DNA from: Defluviicoccus sp.
Lineage (GTDB): Bacteria > Pseudomonadota > Alphaproteobacteria > MPNO01
Assembly (NCBI GenBank): GCA_022826125.1
Contig: JAJDVM010000222.1
Coordinates: 1 to 57,346 of the forward strand
DNA length: 57,346 bases
Direction of reading: 5' to 3'
The translations under genes and the position numbers were made by a program. Shown here piece after piece: positions 23,455 to 31,984 of this stretch. The stretch's first letter is position 1; each line of letters starts with the position of its first letter. The notes beneath the pieces are model-generated. The model searched no databases and was not told the origin of the DNA. It was given only the letters and a program-made list of their open reading frames with translations.

Positions 23455-23889
23455 TCATCCCTCTTCTATTCCCGCCGCCCTCAGCCCCTTGAAGCGCTTG
23501 AAATCGCGATCCTCGGTGATCAGCCGGGAAACACCGCCCTCGCGGCAAAGCGCGATGATCTGGGCATCGAATACGAGGTTGCCTACGGCGTTCGCTTCGC
23601 GGATCGCCTCCGCCAGGAGGACGGGGTATTCGGTCCCGGGACTGAGCACCGTCACGCTCGGCGAGGCGAGAAGCCTTGACAGCGCCTCACACGCTTCCTC
23701 GGCCGAGTGCGGGGAATGGAACAGCCGCGGGTGCGTGATTACACGAACGAACTCGCCGATGCAGAACACCGGAATCGCCCAGCGGGAAGGCGACTCCGCC
23801 AGCGCCACGACACGCGCGTGAGCCGCAGCGTGCTTCGGCGAGTCATGACGATGCGCATGGACGAGTACGTTGGTGTCGACCGCGATCAA
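23455..23889 (-). CDS. vapC: Type II toxin, PIN-domain endoribonuclease VapC
   Basis: A 144-residue PIN domain with acidic active-site residues Asp5 (MIAVDTNVLVH), Glu46 (IGEFVRV), Asp108 (LVFDAQI) and Asp127/Asp129 (TEDRDF). VapC toxins cleave RNA, commonly tRNA. The start overlaps the end of the antitoxin gene by 4 nt, the usual VapBC order. All catalytic residues are present, so the toxin looks intact. Confidence 0.92.
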   Translation of the reverse strand: MIAVDTNVLVHAHRHDSPKHAAAHARVVALAESPSRWAIPVFCIGEFVRVITHPRLFHSPHSAEEACEALSRLLASPSVTVLSPGTEYPVLLAEAIREANAVGNLVFDAQIIALCREGGVSRLITEDRDFKRFKGLRAAGIEEG

Positions 23890-24125
23890 TCGCGCCCGTC
23901 CATTCTCTCGTAAAGCAGGCCGCGATCGTCGAGGTCCACGCCGGCGACCGCCCGGCCCCGCTTGGTCAGCAACTCAGCGCGGAAATCGCGTACGGGGCCG
24001 CGCGCGGGCCGGAGATAATCCCGCAGGGCGCGCTCGATCAGGCGGGTCAGCGTCTCGCCGTCCCGCGCGGCGCGCGCCTTGGCTTCGCGAATCAGGCGAT
24101 CGTCGAAGTTCAGCGTCGTCTTCAT
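23886..24125 (-). CDS. vapB: Antitoxin VapB (ribbon-helix-helix type)
   Basis: A 79-residue protein starting MKTTLNFDDRLIREAKARAARDG, a MetJ/Arc-type ribbon-helix-helix. The C-terminal half (GVDLDDRGLLYERMDG) probably wraps the VapC active site. The start codon lies inside the inverted repeat CATACA-N6-TGTATG, the likely autoregulatory operator, and the predicted transcription start is next to the ATG. Confidence 0.9.
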   Translation of the reverse strand: MKTTLNFDDRLIREAKARAARDGETLTRLIERALRDYLRPARGPVRDFRAELLTKRGRAVAGVDLDDRGLLYERMDGRD

Positions 24126-24160
24126 ACAGAAATATGTATGCCTGACTTCGGGACAGTCAA
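24123..24160 (-). promoter_or_regulatory. vapBC promoter with overlapping operator
   Basis: On the minus strand, -35 TTGACT (complement of 24155-24160), 16-bp spacer and -10 TACATA (complement of 24133-24138). A perfect 6-bp inverted repeat, CATACA (24123-24128)/TGTATG (24135-24140), covers the -10 and the vapB start codon. No Shine-Dalgarno is visible, so the transcript is probably leaderless. Binding of VapBC here would block both polymerase and translation start. Confidence 0.65.
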
Positions 24161-24221
24161 CGCCCTCACCGGGGCAACCGCCATCCGGACCGGATACGGG
24201 GCGGGCGGAGCTGGGCCGCTT

Positions 24222-25010
24222 TCAACCGCGACCGGTGGGGCCCAGGAAGTCCTCGACCGAGGCGAGGAACGCGTCGGGCCGTTCGGCGTGTACCCAGTGT
24301 CCGGCGTCCGGGATTCGGACGTACCGCGCGTTCGGGAAATATCGTTCGACGACCGGCGCATGGTCCGGACGGATGTAGTCGGATGCGCCGCCGCCGATCA
24401 GCAGTGTCGGCCCGTCGAACGTCGCCGAGGGCGGCAGGTCCGGGAAATCCCGCAGCGTGTCCCGGGCGGCCGCGATCGCCGCGAGGTTGAGGCGCCAGAC
24501 ATAGCGCCCGTCGCGCAGCACCAGGTTCTGCAGCAGGAAACCGCGCAGCGCCGCCTCCGGCACCGCATCGGCGAGCCGCTCGTCCGCGTCGGTCCGACGG
24601 TCGATGCCGTCGAGGTCGAGGCCGAGCAGCGCATCGACCAGCGCCGCGAAACCCTGGCGGTAGCGGACCGGCGCGATATCCACCACGACGAGGCGGCCGA
24701 TCCGTTCCGGCGCGAGCAGCGCCGCCGTCATCGCCGCCTTGCCGCCCATGCTGTGCCCGATCGCGGTCGGCCGCGACAGGCCGTGCATCCCGACATAGCG
24801 CAGCAGGTCCTCCGCCATCGCGAGATAGCTCATCTCGTCCGTCCATGGCGAGGCGCCGTGGTTGCGCATGTCGAGCGCGTGCACGGCGTGGCGTTCGGCG
24901 AGACGGCGGGCGACGGAGGTCCAGTTCCGCGCCGATCCGAACAGGCCGTGGGCGACGACGACCGGCGGGCCCTGCCCCGACCGGATCGCGTTGAGTTCGA
25001 CCGCCGGCAT
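24222..25010 (-). CDS. Alpha/beta-hydrolase (YbfF-like esterase)
   Basis: A 262-residue alpha/beta-hydrolase: HGLFGSARNW oxyanion region, LDMRNHGASPW, the nucleophile elbow GHSMGG and a C-terminal histidine in IPDAGHWVHAERP. It matches the YbfF-type acyl-CoA/short-ester hydrolase pattern. The ATG at 25008-25010 overlaps the plsC TGA by one base (TGATG). Longer reading upstream is antisense sequence. It is the last gene of the ftsE-ftsX-ydcF-plsC unit. Confidence 0.88.
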   Translation of the reverse strand: MPAVELNAIRSGQGPPVVVAHGLFGSARNWTSVARRLAERHAVHALDMRNHGASPWTDEMSYLAMAEDLLRYVGMHGLSRPTAIGHSMGGKAAMTAALLAPERIGRLVVVDIAPVRYRQGFAALVDALLGLDLDGIDRRTDADERLADAVPEAALRGFLLQNLVLRDGRYVWRLNLAAIAAARDTLRDFPDLPPSATFDGPTLLIGGGASDYIRPDHAPVVERYFPNARYVRIPDAGHWVHAERPDAFLASVEDFLGPTGRG

Positions 25011-25750
25011 CAGCGCGCCCCTGTCCGTTCGCCGCTGCGCCCCGCTTCTTCGTAGAGGCGCGCGGTCTCCGACTCGATCCGGTCGCGCAACAGGTCCATG
25101 AACGGTTCGCGGTCGAGGCCGGGCGCGATCGCGGGCAGCATCGTCACGACGATCCGGCCGGGGCGTTTGGCGAATTCCCGCCGCCCCCAGTAAAGCCCCG
25201 AGTCGAGCGCCATCGGCACCACCGGAACGTCGAGCGCGGCGTACAACGCGGCCACCCCCGGACGGTAGGCGACCCGTTCCCCCGGTGCCGTGCGCGTCCC
25301 CTCGGGGAAGACGACGATATCCCGCCCGGCGGCGAGACGCTTCCGAGCGGTTCGCACCATCCGCCTCAGCGCCACGGCGCGGGACCGGCGGTCTATCGGG
25401 ATCATCCCGAGCCGAATCAGATACCACCCGACGAACGGCATCCAGGCCAGCTCGCCCTTGATAACGATCGTCGGATCGCGGAACAGCCGCAGCAGCACCA
25501 GCGTATCCCACGCCGACTGATGCTTGATGGCGTAGATCGCGGGACCATCCGCCCGGTGCGCCTCGCCGCGGACCTCGTAGGTCAGGCCCGCCACGCTGGA
25601 CAGCAGCCAGAACGTGCCGTCGATCCACAGTCTGGCGAGGCCCAGCGCGACGCGGCGAGGCAGCAGCAGCACCGGGAGGGTCGCCAAGCCCAGCCCCGCG
25701 GTCCAGACGTAGAACGCCGCCTGGAACGCCAGCGAACGGAGCCAGATCAT
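25010..25750 (-). CDS. plsC: 1-Acyl-sn-glycerol-3-phosphate acyltransferase family protein
   Basis: A 246-residue membrane-associated acyltransferase with the HX4D catalytic motif His77-QSAW-Asp82 and the phosphate-binding FPEGTR at 147-152. A hydrophobic N-terminal segment anchors it in the inner membrane. PlsC transfers the second acyl chain to lysophosphatidic acid in phospholipid synthesis; a paralogue acting on another lysolipid is possible. It overlaps the ydcF-like gene by 4 nt (ATGA). Confidence 0.88.
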   Translation of the reverse strand: MIWLRSLAFQAAFYVWTAGLGLATLPVLLLPRRVALGLARLWIDGTFWLLSSVAGLTYEVRGEAHRADGPAIYAIKHQSAWDTLVLLRLFRDPTIVIKGELAWMPFVGWYLIRLGMIPIDRRSRAVALRRMVRTARKRLAAGRDIVVFPEGTRTAPGERVAYRPGVAALYAALDVPVVPMALDSGLYWGRREFAKRPGRIVVTMLPAIAPGLDREPFMDLLRDRIESETARLYEEAGRSGERTGAR

Positions 25751-26385
25751 CCGCGCGCCGCGCCGGGGGAGGAGAGTCCGACGAACGCCGCGAGGTATTT
25801 GTGAAACTCACTCGCCACCAGAAGCGCCGAATTGCGCCCGCACCACCAGCAGTCCAGCTCGAACGCCTCCGGGAACACCGGATGAGGAACGATTCTGATG
25901 TCGGGGAGCGCGCGGCGGAATTCCAGCAGGCTTCGCGGCATGTGGTAGTTCGCGGTGACCAGGCGCAAGGACCGGTTGTCCGCCGAGCGCATCCATTCGG
26001 CGGTCTCTCTCGCGTTCCCCGCCGTGTTGTCCGCGGCATAGCCGATGGTTATGCAGCACGCCACGTCGTCCGGCTTCTGCCGCGCGAGCTGCAGCAGGGC
26101 ATCCACGTCGATGCCGCGGTAGACGCCCGAGACGAACAGTTTCTCGCCGCGCCTCTCGGCAAGAAGCTTCAGCCCCTCGGACAGGCGGCCCGCGCCGCCG
26201 GTGAGCACCACTATGGCGTCGGTTCGCTCGCCGGCGTCGGGCGGCTCGGCCGGGATCCGGTCGGCGTACCAGAACAGCCCCGCGAGCCAGGCGCCGAGGA
26301 CCGGCACGGCCAGCGCGACAAGCCGGGCCAGCCCGCGCGCGGCGCGGCGCTTCCTGCCACCCACCCGGGTCGGCCGGAAGAACAT
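25747..26385 (-). CDS. YdcF/SanA-family (DUF218) membrane protein
   Basis: A 212-residue protein with one N-terminal transmembrane helix (LARLVALAVPVLGAWLAGLFWYA) and a DUF218 domain: AIVVLTGGAGRLSEGLKLL, FVSGVYRGID, IGYAADNTAGNARETAEWM, LRLVTANYHMPRSLLEF. The DUF218 domain projects to the periplasm. Members (ElyC, SanA) influence the envelope at the level of peptidoglycan or polyprenyl carriers. It lies 10 bp after ftsX, consistent with an envelope operon. Confidence 0.85.
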   Translation of the reverse strand: MFFRPTRVGGRKRRAARGLARLVALAVPVLGAWLAGLFWYADRIPAEPPDAGERTDAIVVLTGGAGRLSEGLKLLAERRGEKLFVSGVYRGIDVDALLQLARQKPDDVACCITIGYAADNTAGNARETAEWMRSADNRSLRLVTANYHMPRSLLEFRRALPDIRIVPHPVFPEAFELDCWWCGRNSALLVASEFHKYLAAFVGLSSPGAARG

Positions 26386-26395
26386 GAGCCCCGCT

Positions 26396-27283
26396 TCACG
26401 TCACCCGCGACAACACGCGCATGGCCGTCAGGTGCGCGGTTGCCATGGCGAGGGCCGTCGCGACCAGCGGCAGGCAGGCCAGAACGGCCCACTGGATCGG
26501 CGACAGAGTCATCTCCGGCACCATAAACGCATTCCCGTCGGGCGCATACCGGTGCAGGAGGATCAGGGCCCCGGCCGCGAGCGCGCAACCGGCGACACCG
26601 CCCTTGATCGAGAAGTTGCGGGATCTGGCCATGAGTTGGCGCGCGATACGACTGTCCTCGGCGCCGATCAGTTGCAGGATTCGGATCGCCTCCCTGTGGG
26701 CCGAGAGCCCGGCGCGGGTGGCGAAGACCGCGGCCATCGTCGCTATCAACCCGGATATCGCGGTGACTGCCGCGCCGAAGACCTGTAGCGCCAGGGCGAA
26801 CCGCAAGATGTTCGCCAACCGGATGCCATGGTCGTCGATCCGCGTGCCGGGGACGGCCGCGTCCAGGGCGACCTCCAGAGCGACAGTGTCCAGCCCGGCA
26901 TCCGGCCGAAGCCGGACGTCGATCAGCGTCGGCAACGGCAGGGATTCGATTTCCGCGCCGGTGCCGAGCCAAGGCTCCAGCAGCGACCGGGCGACCGCCG
27001 CGTCGATCGCTTCGGCTTCGGCGATGGCCGGTGTCGCCCGAAGCAGCGCGACGATTTCGGCCGCGGCTTCCCCGCCGGACCCCGGCGGCGCAGGAACCTG
27101 GACCGATATCTTACCGGCAAGCGCGGTCCGCCAGCCATGTTCCGCGTTCCGGATCGCCAACGTCGCCGCCAGCGCGAGGGTCGCGACGAAGAGCGCCGCC
27201 CCGACGATCCAAGGGCCGTAGCGGTTCCCGGCGTCTCCCTTCAGGGGCAAGACCCTCGCCGCGCGGGTGCCTCCGGCCGTCAT
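26396..27283 (-). CDS. ftsX: Cell division protein FtsX
   Basis: A 295-residue membrane protein with four predicted helices: one near the N-terminus (GPWIVGAALFVATLALAATLAI), a periplasmic domain of about 120 residues, then three helices (LANILRFALALQVFGAAVTAISGLIATMAAV; GVAGCALAAGALILL; VLACLPLVATALAMATAHLTAM). EAIRILQLIGAEDSRIARQ is the FtsX cytoplasmic coupling region. The ATG overlaps the ftsE TGA by 4 nt. With FtsE it would regulate peptidoglycan hydrolases during division. Confidence 0.88.
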   Translation of the reverse strand: MTAGGTRAARVLPLKGDAGNRYGPWIVGAALFVATLALAATLAIRNAEHGWRTALAGKISVQVPAPPGSGGEAAAEIVALLRATPAIAEAEAIDAAVARSLLEPWLGTGAEIESLPLPTLIDVRLRPDAGLDTVALEVALDAAVPGTRIDDHGIRLANILRFALALQVFGAAVTAISGLIATMAAVFATRAGLSAHREAIRILQLIGAEDSRIARQLMARSRNFSIKGGVAGCALAAGALILLHRYAPDGNAFMVPEMTLSPIQWAVLACLPLVATALAMATAHLTAMRVLSRVT

Positions 27284-27993
27284 GCTTCCGCCCGCTCGGC
27301 GGGCATGCCGTTCACGGGACCGGTGCGGACCAGCTCGCCGCCGTCCAGAGCGAATGCGGCGTGGGCGAACCGGCTTGCCAGGGACTCGTCATGGGTGGCG
27401 ACGACCACGGTGGTACCGACCTTGTTCAGCTCTTCCATCAAATGTATCAGCCGCATCGCGACGGTCTCGTCCACGTTCCCCGTGGGTTCGTCCGCGAGCA
27501 GGAGATCCGGGCGGGCGATGACCGCGCGCGCCACGGCGACCCTTTGCTTCTGCCCGTCAGAGAGGGCCGCCGGTAGCTCGTCGAGCTCCCGCCCCAGCCC
27601 GACCCAACGCAGCAGCTCGGTCACGTGCTCGCGGATTTCGCCGGCGCTCGCCCTCGCGATGCGGAGCGGCAGCGCCACGTTCTCCGCCGCCGTCAAATGG
27701 GAAATGAGGCCGAACTCCTGGGACACCACGCCGATCCGCCGCCGAAGCGCGGGCCGTCGCTTGCGAACCAGCCGCGAAACGTCCCGGTCAAACAGTCGCA
27801 CCGTACCCCGGGTCGGGCGCATCGCCAGATAGAGAAGCCGCAGGAGCGAAGTCTTGCCCGCCCCGCTCGGGCCGGTCAGGAAATGGAAAGACCCCGTCGC
27901 CAGCGACAGCGAAATGTCGCGCAGGACTTCCGGGCCGGAACCGTATCGCAAACCGACATTCTCAAGCTGGACCAGCCCTGTCTCCGCCGTCAA
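27280..27993 (-). CDS. ftsE: Cell division ATP-binding protein FtsE (TTG start)
   Basis: A 237-residue ABC ATPase. Walker A is GPSGAGKT (41-48), Walker B LLLADEP (164-170) and the H-loop is VVVATHDE. The signature reads LSDGQ (144-148) instead of LSGGQ. The start is taken as TTG 27991-27993 because a GGAGG at 28000-28004 sits 6 nt upstream and the ATG further out (28074) would add an arginine-rich tail foreign to the family. It heads the ftsE-ftsX-ydcF-plsC-hydrolase operon. Confidence 0.87.
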   Translation of the reverse strand: MTAETGLVQLENVGLRYGSGPEVLRDISLSLATGSFHFLTGPSGAGKTSLLRLLYLAMRPTRGTVRLFDRDVSRLVRKRRPALRRRIGVVSQEFGLISHLTAAENVALPLRIARASAGEIREHVTELLRWVGLGRELDELPAALSDGQKQRVAVARAVIARPDLLLADEPTGNVDETVAMRLIHLMEELNKVGTTVVVATHDESLASRFAHAAFALDGGELVRTGPVNGMPAERAEA

Positions 27994-27999
27994 AAATGG

Positions 28000-28004
28000 C
28001 CTCC
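28000..28004 (-). promoter_or_regulatory. Ribosome binding site deciding the ftsE TTG start
   Basis: GGAGG on the minus strand, 6 nt from TTG 27991-27993; no ATG or GTG lies at a workable distance. Confidence 0.75.
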
Positions 28005-28064
28005 GCCTTCGAGATGGTGGAAATTCGCACGAGCGGGCGCCCTGCGCAAACTCTCCGCTTGCCT

Positions 28065-28093
28065 TGCCTGCCAACCCGGCGCGGTCCTATAAA
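28065..28093 (+). promoter_or_regulatory. Promoter for the DUF3426-hpt operon
   Basis: TTGCCT (28065-28070), a 17-bp spacer and TATAAA (28088-28093). The start would fall near 28100, some 22 nt before the ATG of the zinc-ribbon gene. Confidence 0.6.
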
Positions 28094-28121
28094 TCGCGAT
28101 GCACCAGCAGGCTGAATTTGC

Positions 28122-28871
28122 ATGATCCTTGCCTGCCCCGACTGCTCTGCCCGGTTCCTGATCCCCGACAGCGCCATCGGCGCGGACGGACGGACGGTGC
28201 GTTGCGGGCGTTGCGGTCATGTCTGGTATGCGCCCCCGCCGCCGGAGACCGCTCCCCCCGCCGCGGAAACGGAGGTTCCCGGGTCGCCCACGGGGTCCGA
28301 GCCGGCGGGTGCGCCGGGAGGCGCGGCGGACGACGAAGATTCCGCGCCTCCATCGGAGAGCTCGGAGGAGGCCCGGGCCGCCGGGCCCGGCAGGCCGCCC
28401 CAGCTCCCCGTTCTGCGGCGCGAGCCGAGCCGGTGGCCCGCACGCCTCGCCTGGATCGCGGCGGCGGCGATCGCGATCGCTCTCGCCGCGGCCGCCGCGT
28501 GGCAGTACCGGGTCGAAATCGCCACTCGCTGGTCCGGCGTCGAACCGTTGTACGAAGCCTTCGACGCGAACCCGCTGCCTCTCGGGTTCGGCCTGCGAGT
28601 GACGATCGAGGAAACGATCAACACTGTGAGGGACGGCAAACGGGTTCTTTCGATCACCGGTCGCATCGAGAACATGACGGCGCGCGGCCGCAGGATCCCG
28701 GCTCTCCGAGGCACGCTGTTCGACGAGACGCGGCGCGTGCTGCGGCACTGGGCCATCCCCGCTCCGGCGGCCAGTCTCGCGGCCCGTCGCGAGGCCGAAT
28801 TCAAGACCGAGCTGATTGACCCGTCTGAGGACGCGGTTCGCATTTCCATCGTTTTTCACGAGTCCGGGTAA
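28122..28871 (+). CDS. MJ0042-type zinc-ribbon and DUF3426 membrane protein
   Basis: A 249-residue protein. The N-terminal zinc ribbon has Cys5-x2-Cys8 and Cys28-x2-Cys31 (MILACPDCSARF, VRCGRCGHVWY). A Pro/Ala/Glu-rich linker of about 70 residues follows, then one transmembrane helix (ARLAWIAAAAIAIALAAAAAW) and a DUF3426 domain outside the membrane (RVLSITGRIENMTARGRRIPALRGTLFD). In alphaproteobacteria this gene commonly faces ftsEX and precedes hpt, as here. Its function is unknown. Confidence 0.85.
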   Translation: MILACPDCSARFLIPDSAIGADGRTVRCGRCGHVWYAPPPPETAPPAAETEVPGSPTGSEPAGAPGGAADDEDSAPPSESSEEARAAGPGRPPQLPVLRREPSRWPARLAWIAAAAIAIALAAAAAWQYRVEIATRWSGVEPLYEAFDANPLPLGFGLRVTIEETINTVRDGKRVLSITGRIENMTARGRRIPALRGTLFDETRRVLRHWAIPAPAASLAARREAEFKTELIDPSEDAVRISIVFHESG

Positions 28872-28872
28872 C

Positions 28873-29409
28873 ATGTCAGACACCAGGCCTGCCATCGACA
28901 CGTTGATCGGCGAAGGGGACATCGCGGGCCGCGTCGCCGGCCTTGCCGACGAGATCTCCGAATCCGCCGACAAGAACCTTCTGATCGTCGTCATCCTCAA
29001 GGGCAGCTTCGTGTTCGCGGCCGACCTGCTCCGCGCGCTGGAACGCGTCGGGGTCGAGCCCCAGGTCGATTTCATGACCCTGTCGAGCTACGGCACCGGG
29101 ACCGAGAGCTCGGGGTCCGTCGCGCTGCTCCGCGACATCTCGGAGGATGTTGCCGGGCGGGACGTGCTGATCGTCGACGACATTCTCGAATCGGGTCGGA
29201 CGCTCGCCTATGCCCGCGACCTCATGCGGGAGAGGGGGGCGTCGACGGTCAAGACATGCCTTCTGCTCGACAAGGCAGGCAAGCGGGCCGTGCCGATCGA
29301 GGCCGATTATTGCGGCTTCGAGATCGGCGACCGCTTCGTCGTCGGCTACGGTCTGGACTACGCGCACCACTATCGCGGACTGCCCTATATCGCCGTCGTC
29401 CGGAGTTGA
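28873..29409 (+). CDS. hpt: Hypoxanthine phosphoribosyltransferase
   Basis: A 178-residue type I phosphoribosyltransferase with the PRPP-binding motif VLIVDDILESGRTL and the purine-salvage signature VVILKGSFVFAADL. It makes IMP (and GMP) from hypoxanthine (guanine) and PRPP. The ATG at 28873, one base after the upstream TAA, is used; an earlier ATG (28816) would overlap the DUF3426 gene by 56 nt. It is convergent with TIGR02302; a 10-bp hairpin separates them. Confidence 0.92.
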   Translation: MSDTRPAIDTLIGEGDIAGRVAGLADEISESADKNLLIVVILKGSFVFAADLLRALERVGVEPQVDFMTLSSYGTGTESSGSVALLRDISEDVAGRDVLIVDDILESGRTLAYARDLMRERGASTVKTCLLLDKAGKRAVPIEADYCGFEIGDRFVVGYGLDYAHHYRGLPYIAVVRS

Positions 29410-29424
29410 GCGGAAGGAAACGCC

Positions 29425-29451
29425 GCGACGCTTCCCGTTCAGAAGCGTCGC
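29425..29451. terminator. 10-bp stem-loop between convergent hpt and TIGR02302 genes
   Basis: Perfect arms GCGACGCTTC (29425-29434) and GAAGCGTCGC (29442-29451) with a 7-nt loop that contains the TIGR02302 stop codon. On the minus strand a T-richer GTTTCCTT tract follows shortly after; on the plus strand no T tract is seen. Confidence 0.6.
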
Positions 29452-31946
29452 AGGAGCCGGTCGATATAGTCGAGCTCTGGCTGCGGCCGGTGGCGCTGGC
29501 CGGCGCGATGGCGCAGCTCCTCGAGGATCTTCTGGGCCCGCTCGACGGCGCTCTCGTCCGGAATGTCGACATCCCTTGTGTCGATCCCCAGCTCGTTCGG
29601 CATGAAGCGGCCGAGCGGATCGCGGCGCAGCTGCAGCGGCCGGAACTCCCGGTTCAAACCGATCCCGGTGCCCTGGTCCGCCTGCTGCATCATCTGTTGA
29701 ACGATGCCTCGCCCGGCGCGTTGCAGCGCGTCGATGGCGCGACCCTGCGGCCCCACGGATTCGCCGGGCGCGTTGCGGTCGAGCGCGTTCGCGGAATCTC
29801 CCATGTTCCGTTCCGCCTCGTCGAACGCGCGTCCGGGCGCGCCCTGCCTGCCCTGACCCGGCTGCATGCCCATCCTGCGGAGGGCCTCCCGCAAGCGGCG
29901 GAGCGCCTCGCGTATATCGCGCTGCGACGCGGCGCCCTGTTGGGAAGACCGGGAGTCCGGACGACCGCTCCGGGGCTGTGCCTGACGGAAGCTGCGGTCC
30001 ATCAACGCCTTCTGCCGTTCGATCAGCTCGCGAAGCTGTCTCAGCGCCTCGCTGCCGGCCTGCCCCGGAGGACTCATCTGCGGCGCCCGGCCCGCGCGAA
30101 GGTTCTCCAGCAGGTTCTGCAACGCCGCCAGCATCTGCCGCGCCGCGTCCCGCGCGCCCGAGCGCATGAGGTCGCGTATCTGGTCCATGACACGCTGGAG
30201 GTCGGTGCTCTCGAGCAGGCGCTGGCTCGGGTCGAACGGCAGTGCCTGCTGACGGTCCGGCCGGTTCTGCATCTGCCGCGCGAGCTCGCTCAGGAACCGG
30301 TCCATCGCCCGCTGCAACTCGTCCATCAGCCGCTCCAGCTCTTCGTCCGGAGCGTTGCGGGCGAGCGCTTCCATCAGGTTTTGCTGCGCGCGCCTTAGCT
30401 CGCGCTCGGCGATGGAGACCTCGCCGTCCTCGATCCCGAGCGCCGTGTCCCACAGGAGGTCCCTGACGCTGTCCAGCGCGCCGTCCCCCGGCTCGTGGGC
30501 GAGCCGGCGATGGGCGGCGGTGAGCGCGAGGAAGGTGACGATCCTGTCCTGATAGGCGGCGGGATGGAGCGCGATCGCGCGCAGCGCCTGCGCGATCGCC
30601 TCCCTGCGTTCGGGCTCGGTGGTCAGGCGCTTGCGCTGCTCGACGATCTGCCGAGCGACCGGGTGGCGGAAGGTGCGCTCGGGCAGCGTGATCCGCGCGT
30701 CCTCGCCGGTCGCGGTCTGTCCCGCCCCATCGCGCGCGGCGAGCCGGATGGCCACCGGCAGGCCCGCCCAGCGATGCGGCGTCAGGTCGTGGTAGCTGGC
30801 CGCTTCCGCGGCTTTGGCTCCCGGACGCGGAAGGGCGAGGTCGATGGTCTCGACCTCCTTGCCCATCACCGTGCCGCGCTCGTAGGTCCGGCGGATCTCC
30901 GCCCGGACGCGTTCGAGCCCGTAATCGTCCTCCGATTTGTAGACCAGCATGAGCGCTTTTCGCTCGGTCGCCTGGGGCGGTTTGGCGAAGGCGATCGTCG
31001 GCGGCCGGTCCGGAATCGCCTCGATCCGCCAGTCCGCGAGAACGTCCCCGTCGATTTCCACGGCGAGGCGGCTCGACACCTCGATCGGCACTTCGACCGA
31101 CGCGTTCCCGGCATCGACGCGCTCGAACGCCTTGCGTGTAACGCCGAGCACCAGCTCCGCATTGCCCGGCGCATTGGCGAGTCGCGCGGTAAGGAGGCTG
31201 CCGGCCGGAACCCGGATCGGCGCCGCGGCGGCCGTCGCGGGCTCGGTTTCGCTCCCGTCCCGCTCTGTTCCGGCGGCCGGAACCCGGGGGAAGACCGGTG
31301 CTTCGCCGGTATAGTCCGGCGGCGTGATCCACACTTCGAGGGCCGGTCGCGGGACCGCGGCGCCGCCCGAAAAGGCGGGGGTCACGGCTTCGCGCAGCCG
31401 TTTGCCCGCGTCCGGCCAGGCGACCGACACGGCGACGACGGCGAGCAGGGCCGCGGCGAATCTCAAGGCCATCGGATCGCGCGCCGCGACCTCGGGGCTG
31501 GGAAGTCCGGCCCTGATGTCCCGGGTCGACTCCGCTACGCGGCGCCTGTGCTCCCGCCAGAGCGCTTCGGCATCGGCGTCGCCGAGACCCTCGGCGAGGT
31601 TGTCCCGAAGCGTTTGCAGCGGACGATGAGGCAGCGCGTTGACGCGTTCCAGCCGGCGGCGTCCGGCGTCGGCGTCCGGGAGGGAGATGCGGCGAACCCC
31701 GTTCCACAGCAGAAACGCCGCCCCGCCCAGGAACGCCGCGAGCGCGATGGCGTGCAGCCAGCCCGGCAGCAGCGGAAGGACGCCGAAGAGCGCGAGAGCG
31801 AGGAACAGGGCCACGACCGAGAGCGCCGGCCAAAGGCCGCGCCAGATCTGTTCCCAGACCATGGACGCGCGGGCGATCAGGAGCTTGCCGCCGTAACGGA
31901 GCGGCTTTGCGTTCTCGCTTCGGTCCTGTTCCGAACGACGGGCCAT
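29439..31946 (-). CDS. TIGR02302/DUF4175 family membrane protein
   Basis: An 835-residue protein. Two or three hydrophobic helices lie near the N-terminus (LWPALSVVALFLALALFGVLPLLPGWLHAIALAAFLGGAAFLLW; LRFAAALLAVVAVSVAWP), then a large probably periplasmic region with ALEVWITPPDYTGEAPVFP, and a long Gln/Arg-rich, coiled-coil-prone C-terminal half (RELRRAQQNLMEALARNAPDEELERLMDELQRAMDRF). The family is near-restricted to alphaproteobacteria and uncharacterised. It follows lysA on the same strand after 38 bp. Confidence 0.88.
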   Translation of the reverse strand: MARRSEQDRSENAKPLRYGGKLLIARASMVWEQIWRGLWPALSVVALFLALALFGVLPLLPGWLHAIALAAFLGGAAFLLWNGVRRISLPDADAGRRRLERVNALPHRPLQTLRDNLAEGLGDADAEALWREHRRRVAESTRDIRAGLPSPEVAARDPMALRFAAALLAVVAVSVAWPDAGKRLREAVTPAFSGGAAVPRPALEVWITPPDYTGEAPVFPRVPAAGTERDGSETEPATAAAAPIRVPAGSLLTARLANAPGNAELVLGVTRKAFERVDAGNASVEVPIEVSSRLAVEIDGDVLADWRIEAIPDRPPTIAFAKPPQATERKALMLVYKSEDDYGLERVRAEIRRTYERGTVMGKEVETIDLALPRPGAKAAEAASYHDLTPHRWAGLPVAIRLAARDGAGQTATGEDARITLPERTFRHPVARQIVEQRKRLTTEPERREAIAQALRAIALHPAAYQDRIVTFLALTAAHRRLAHEPGDGALDSVRDLLWDTALGIEDGEVSIAERELRRAQQNLMEALARNAPDEELERLMDELQRAMDRFLSELARQMQNRPDRQQALPFDPSQRLLESTDLQRVMDQIRDLMRSGARDAARQMLAALQNLLENLRAGRAPQMSPPGQAGSEALRQLRELIERQKALMDRSFRQAQPRSGRPDSRSSQQGAASQRDIREALRRLREALRRMGMQPGQGRQGAPGRAFDEAERNMGDSANALDRNAPGESVGPQGRAIDALQRAGRGIVQQMMQQADQGTGIGLNREFRPLQLRRDPLGRFMPNELGIDTRDVDIPDESAVERAQKILEELRHRAGQRHRPQPELDYIDRLLRRF

Positions 31947-31984
31947 CGAACCTCGTCCTTGTCCGCGCTCTCTGCCCCGGCCCT

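Noticed and set aside
27994-28064. Promoter for ftsE on the minus strand
   Set aside because: A TTGGCA is present near 28072-28077 but no acceptable -10 follows at 16-18 bp.
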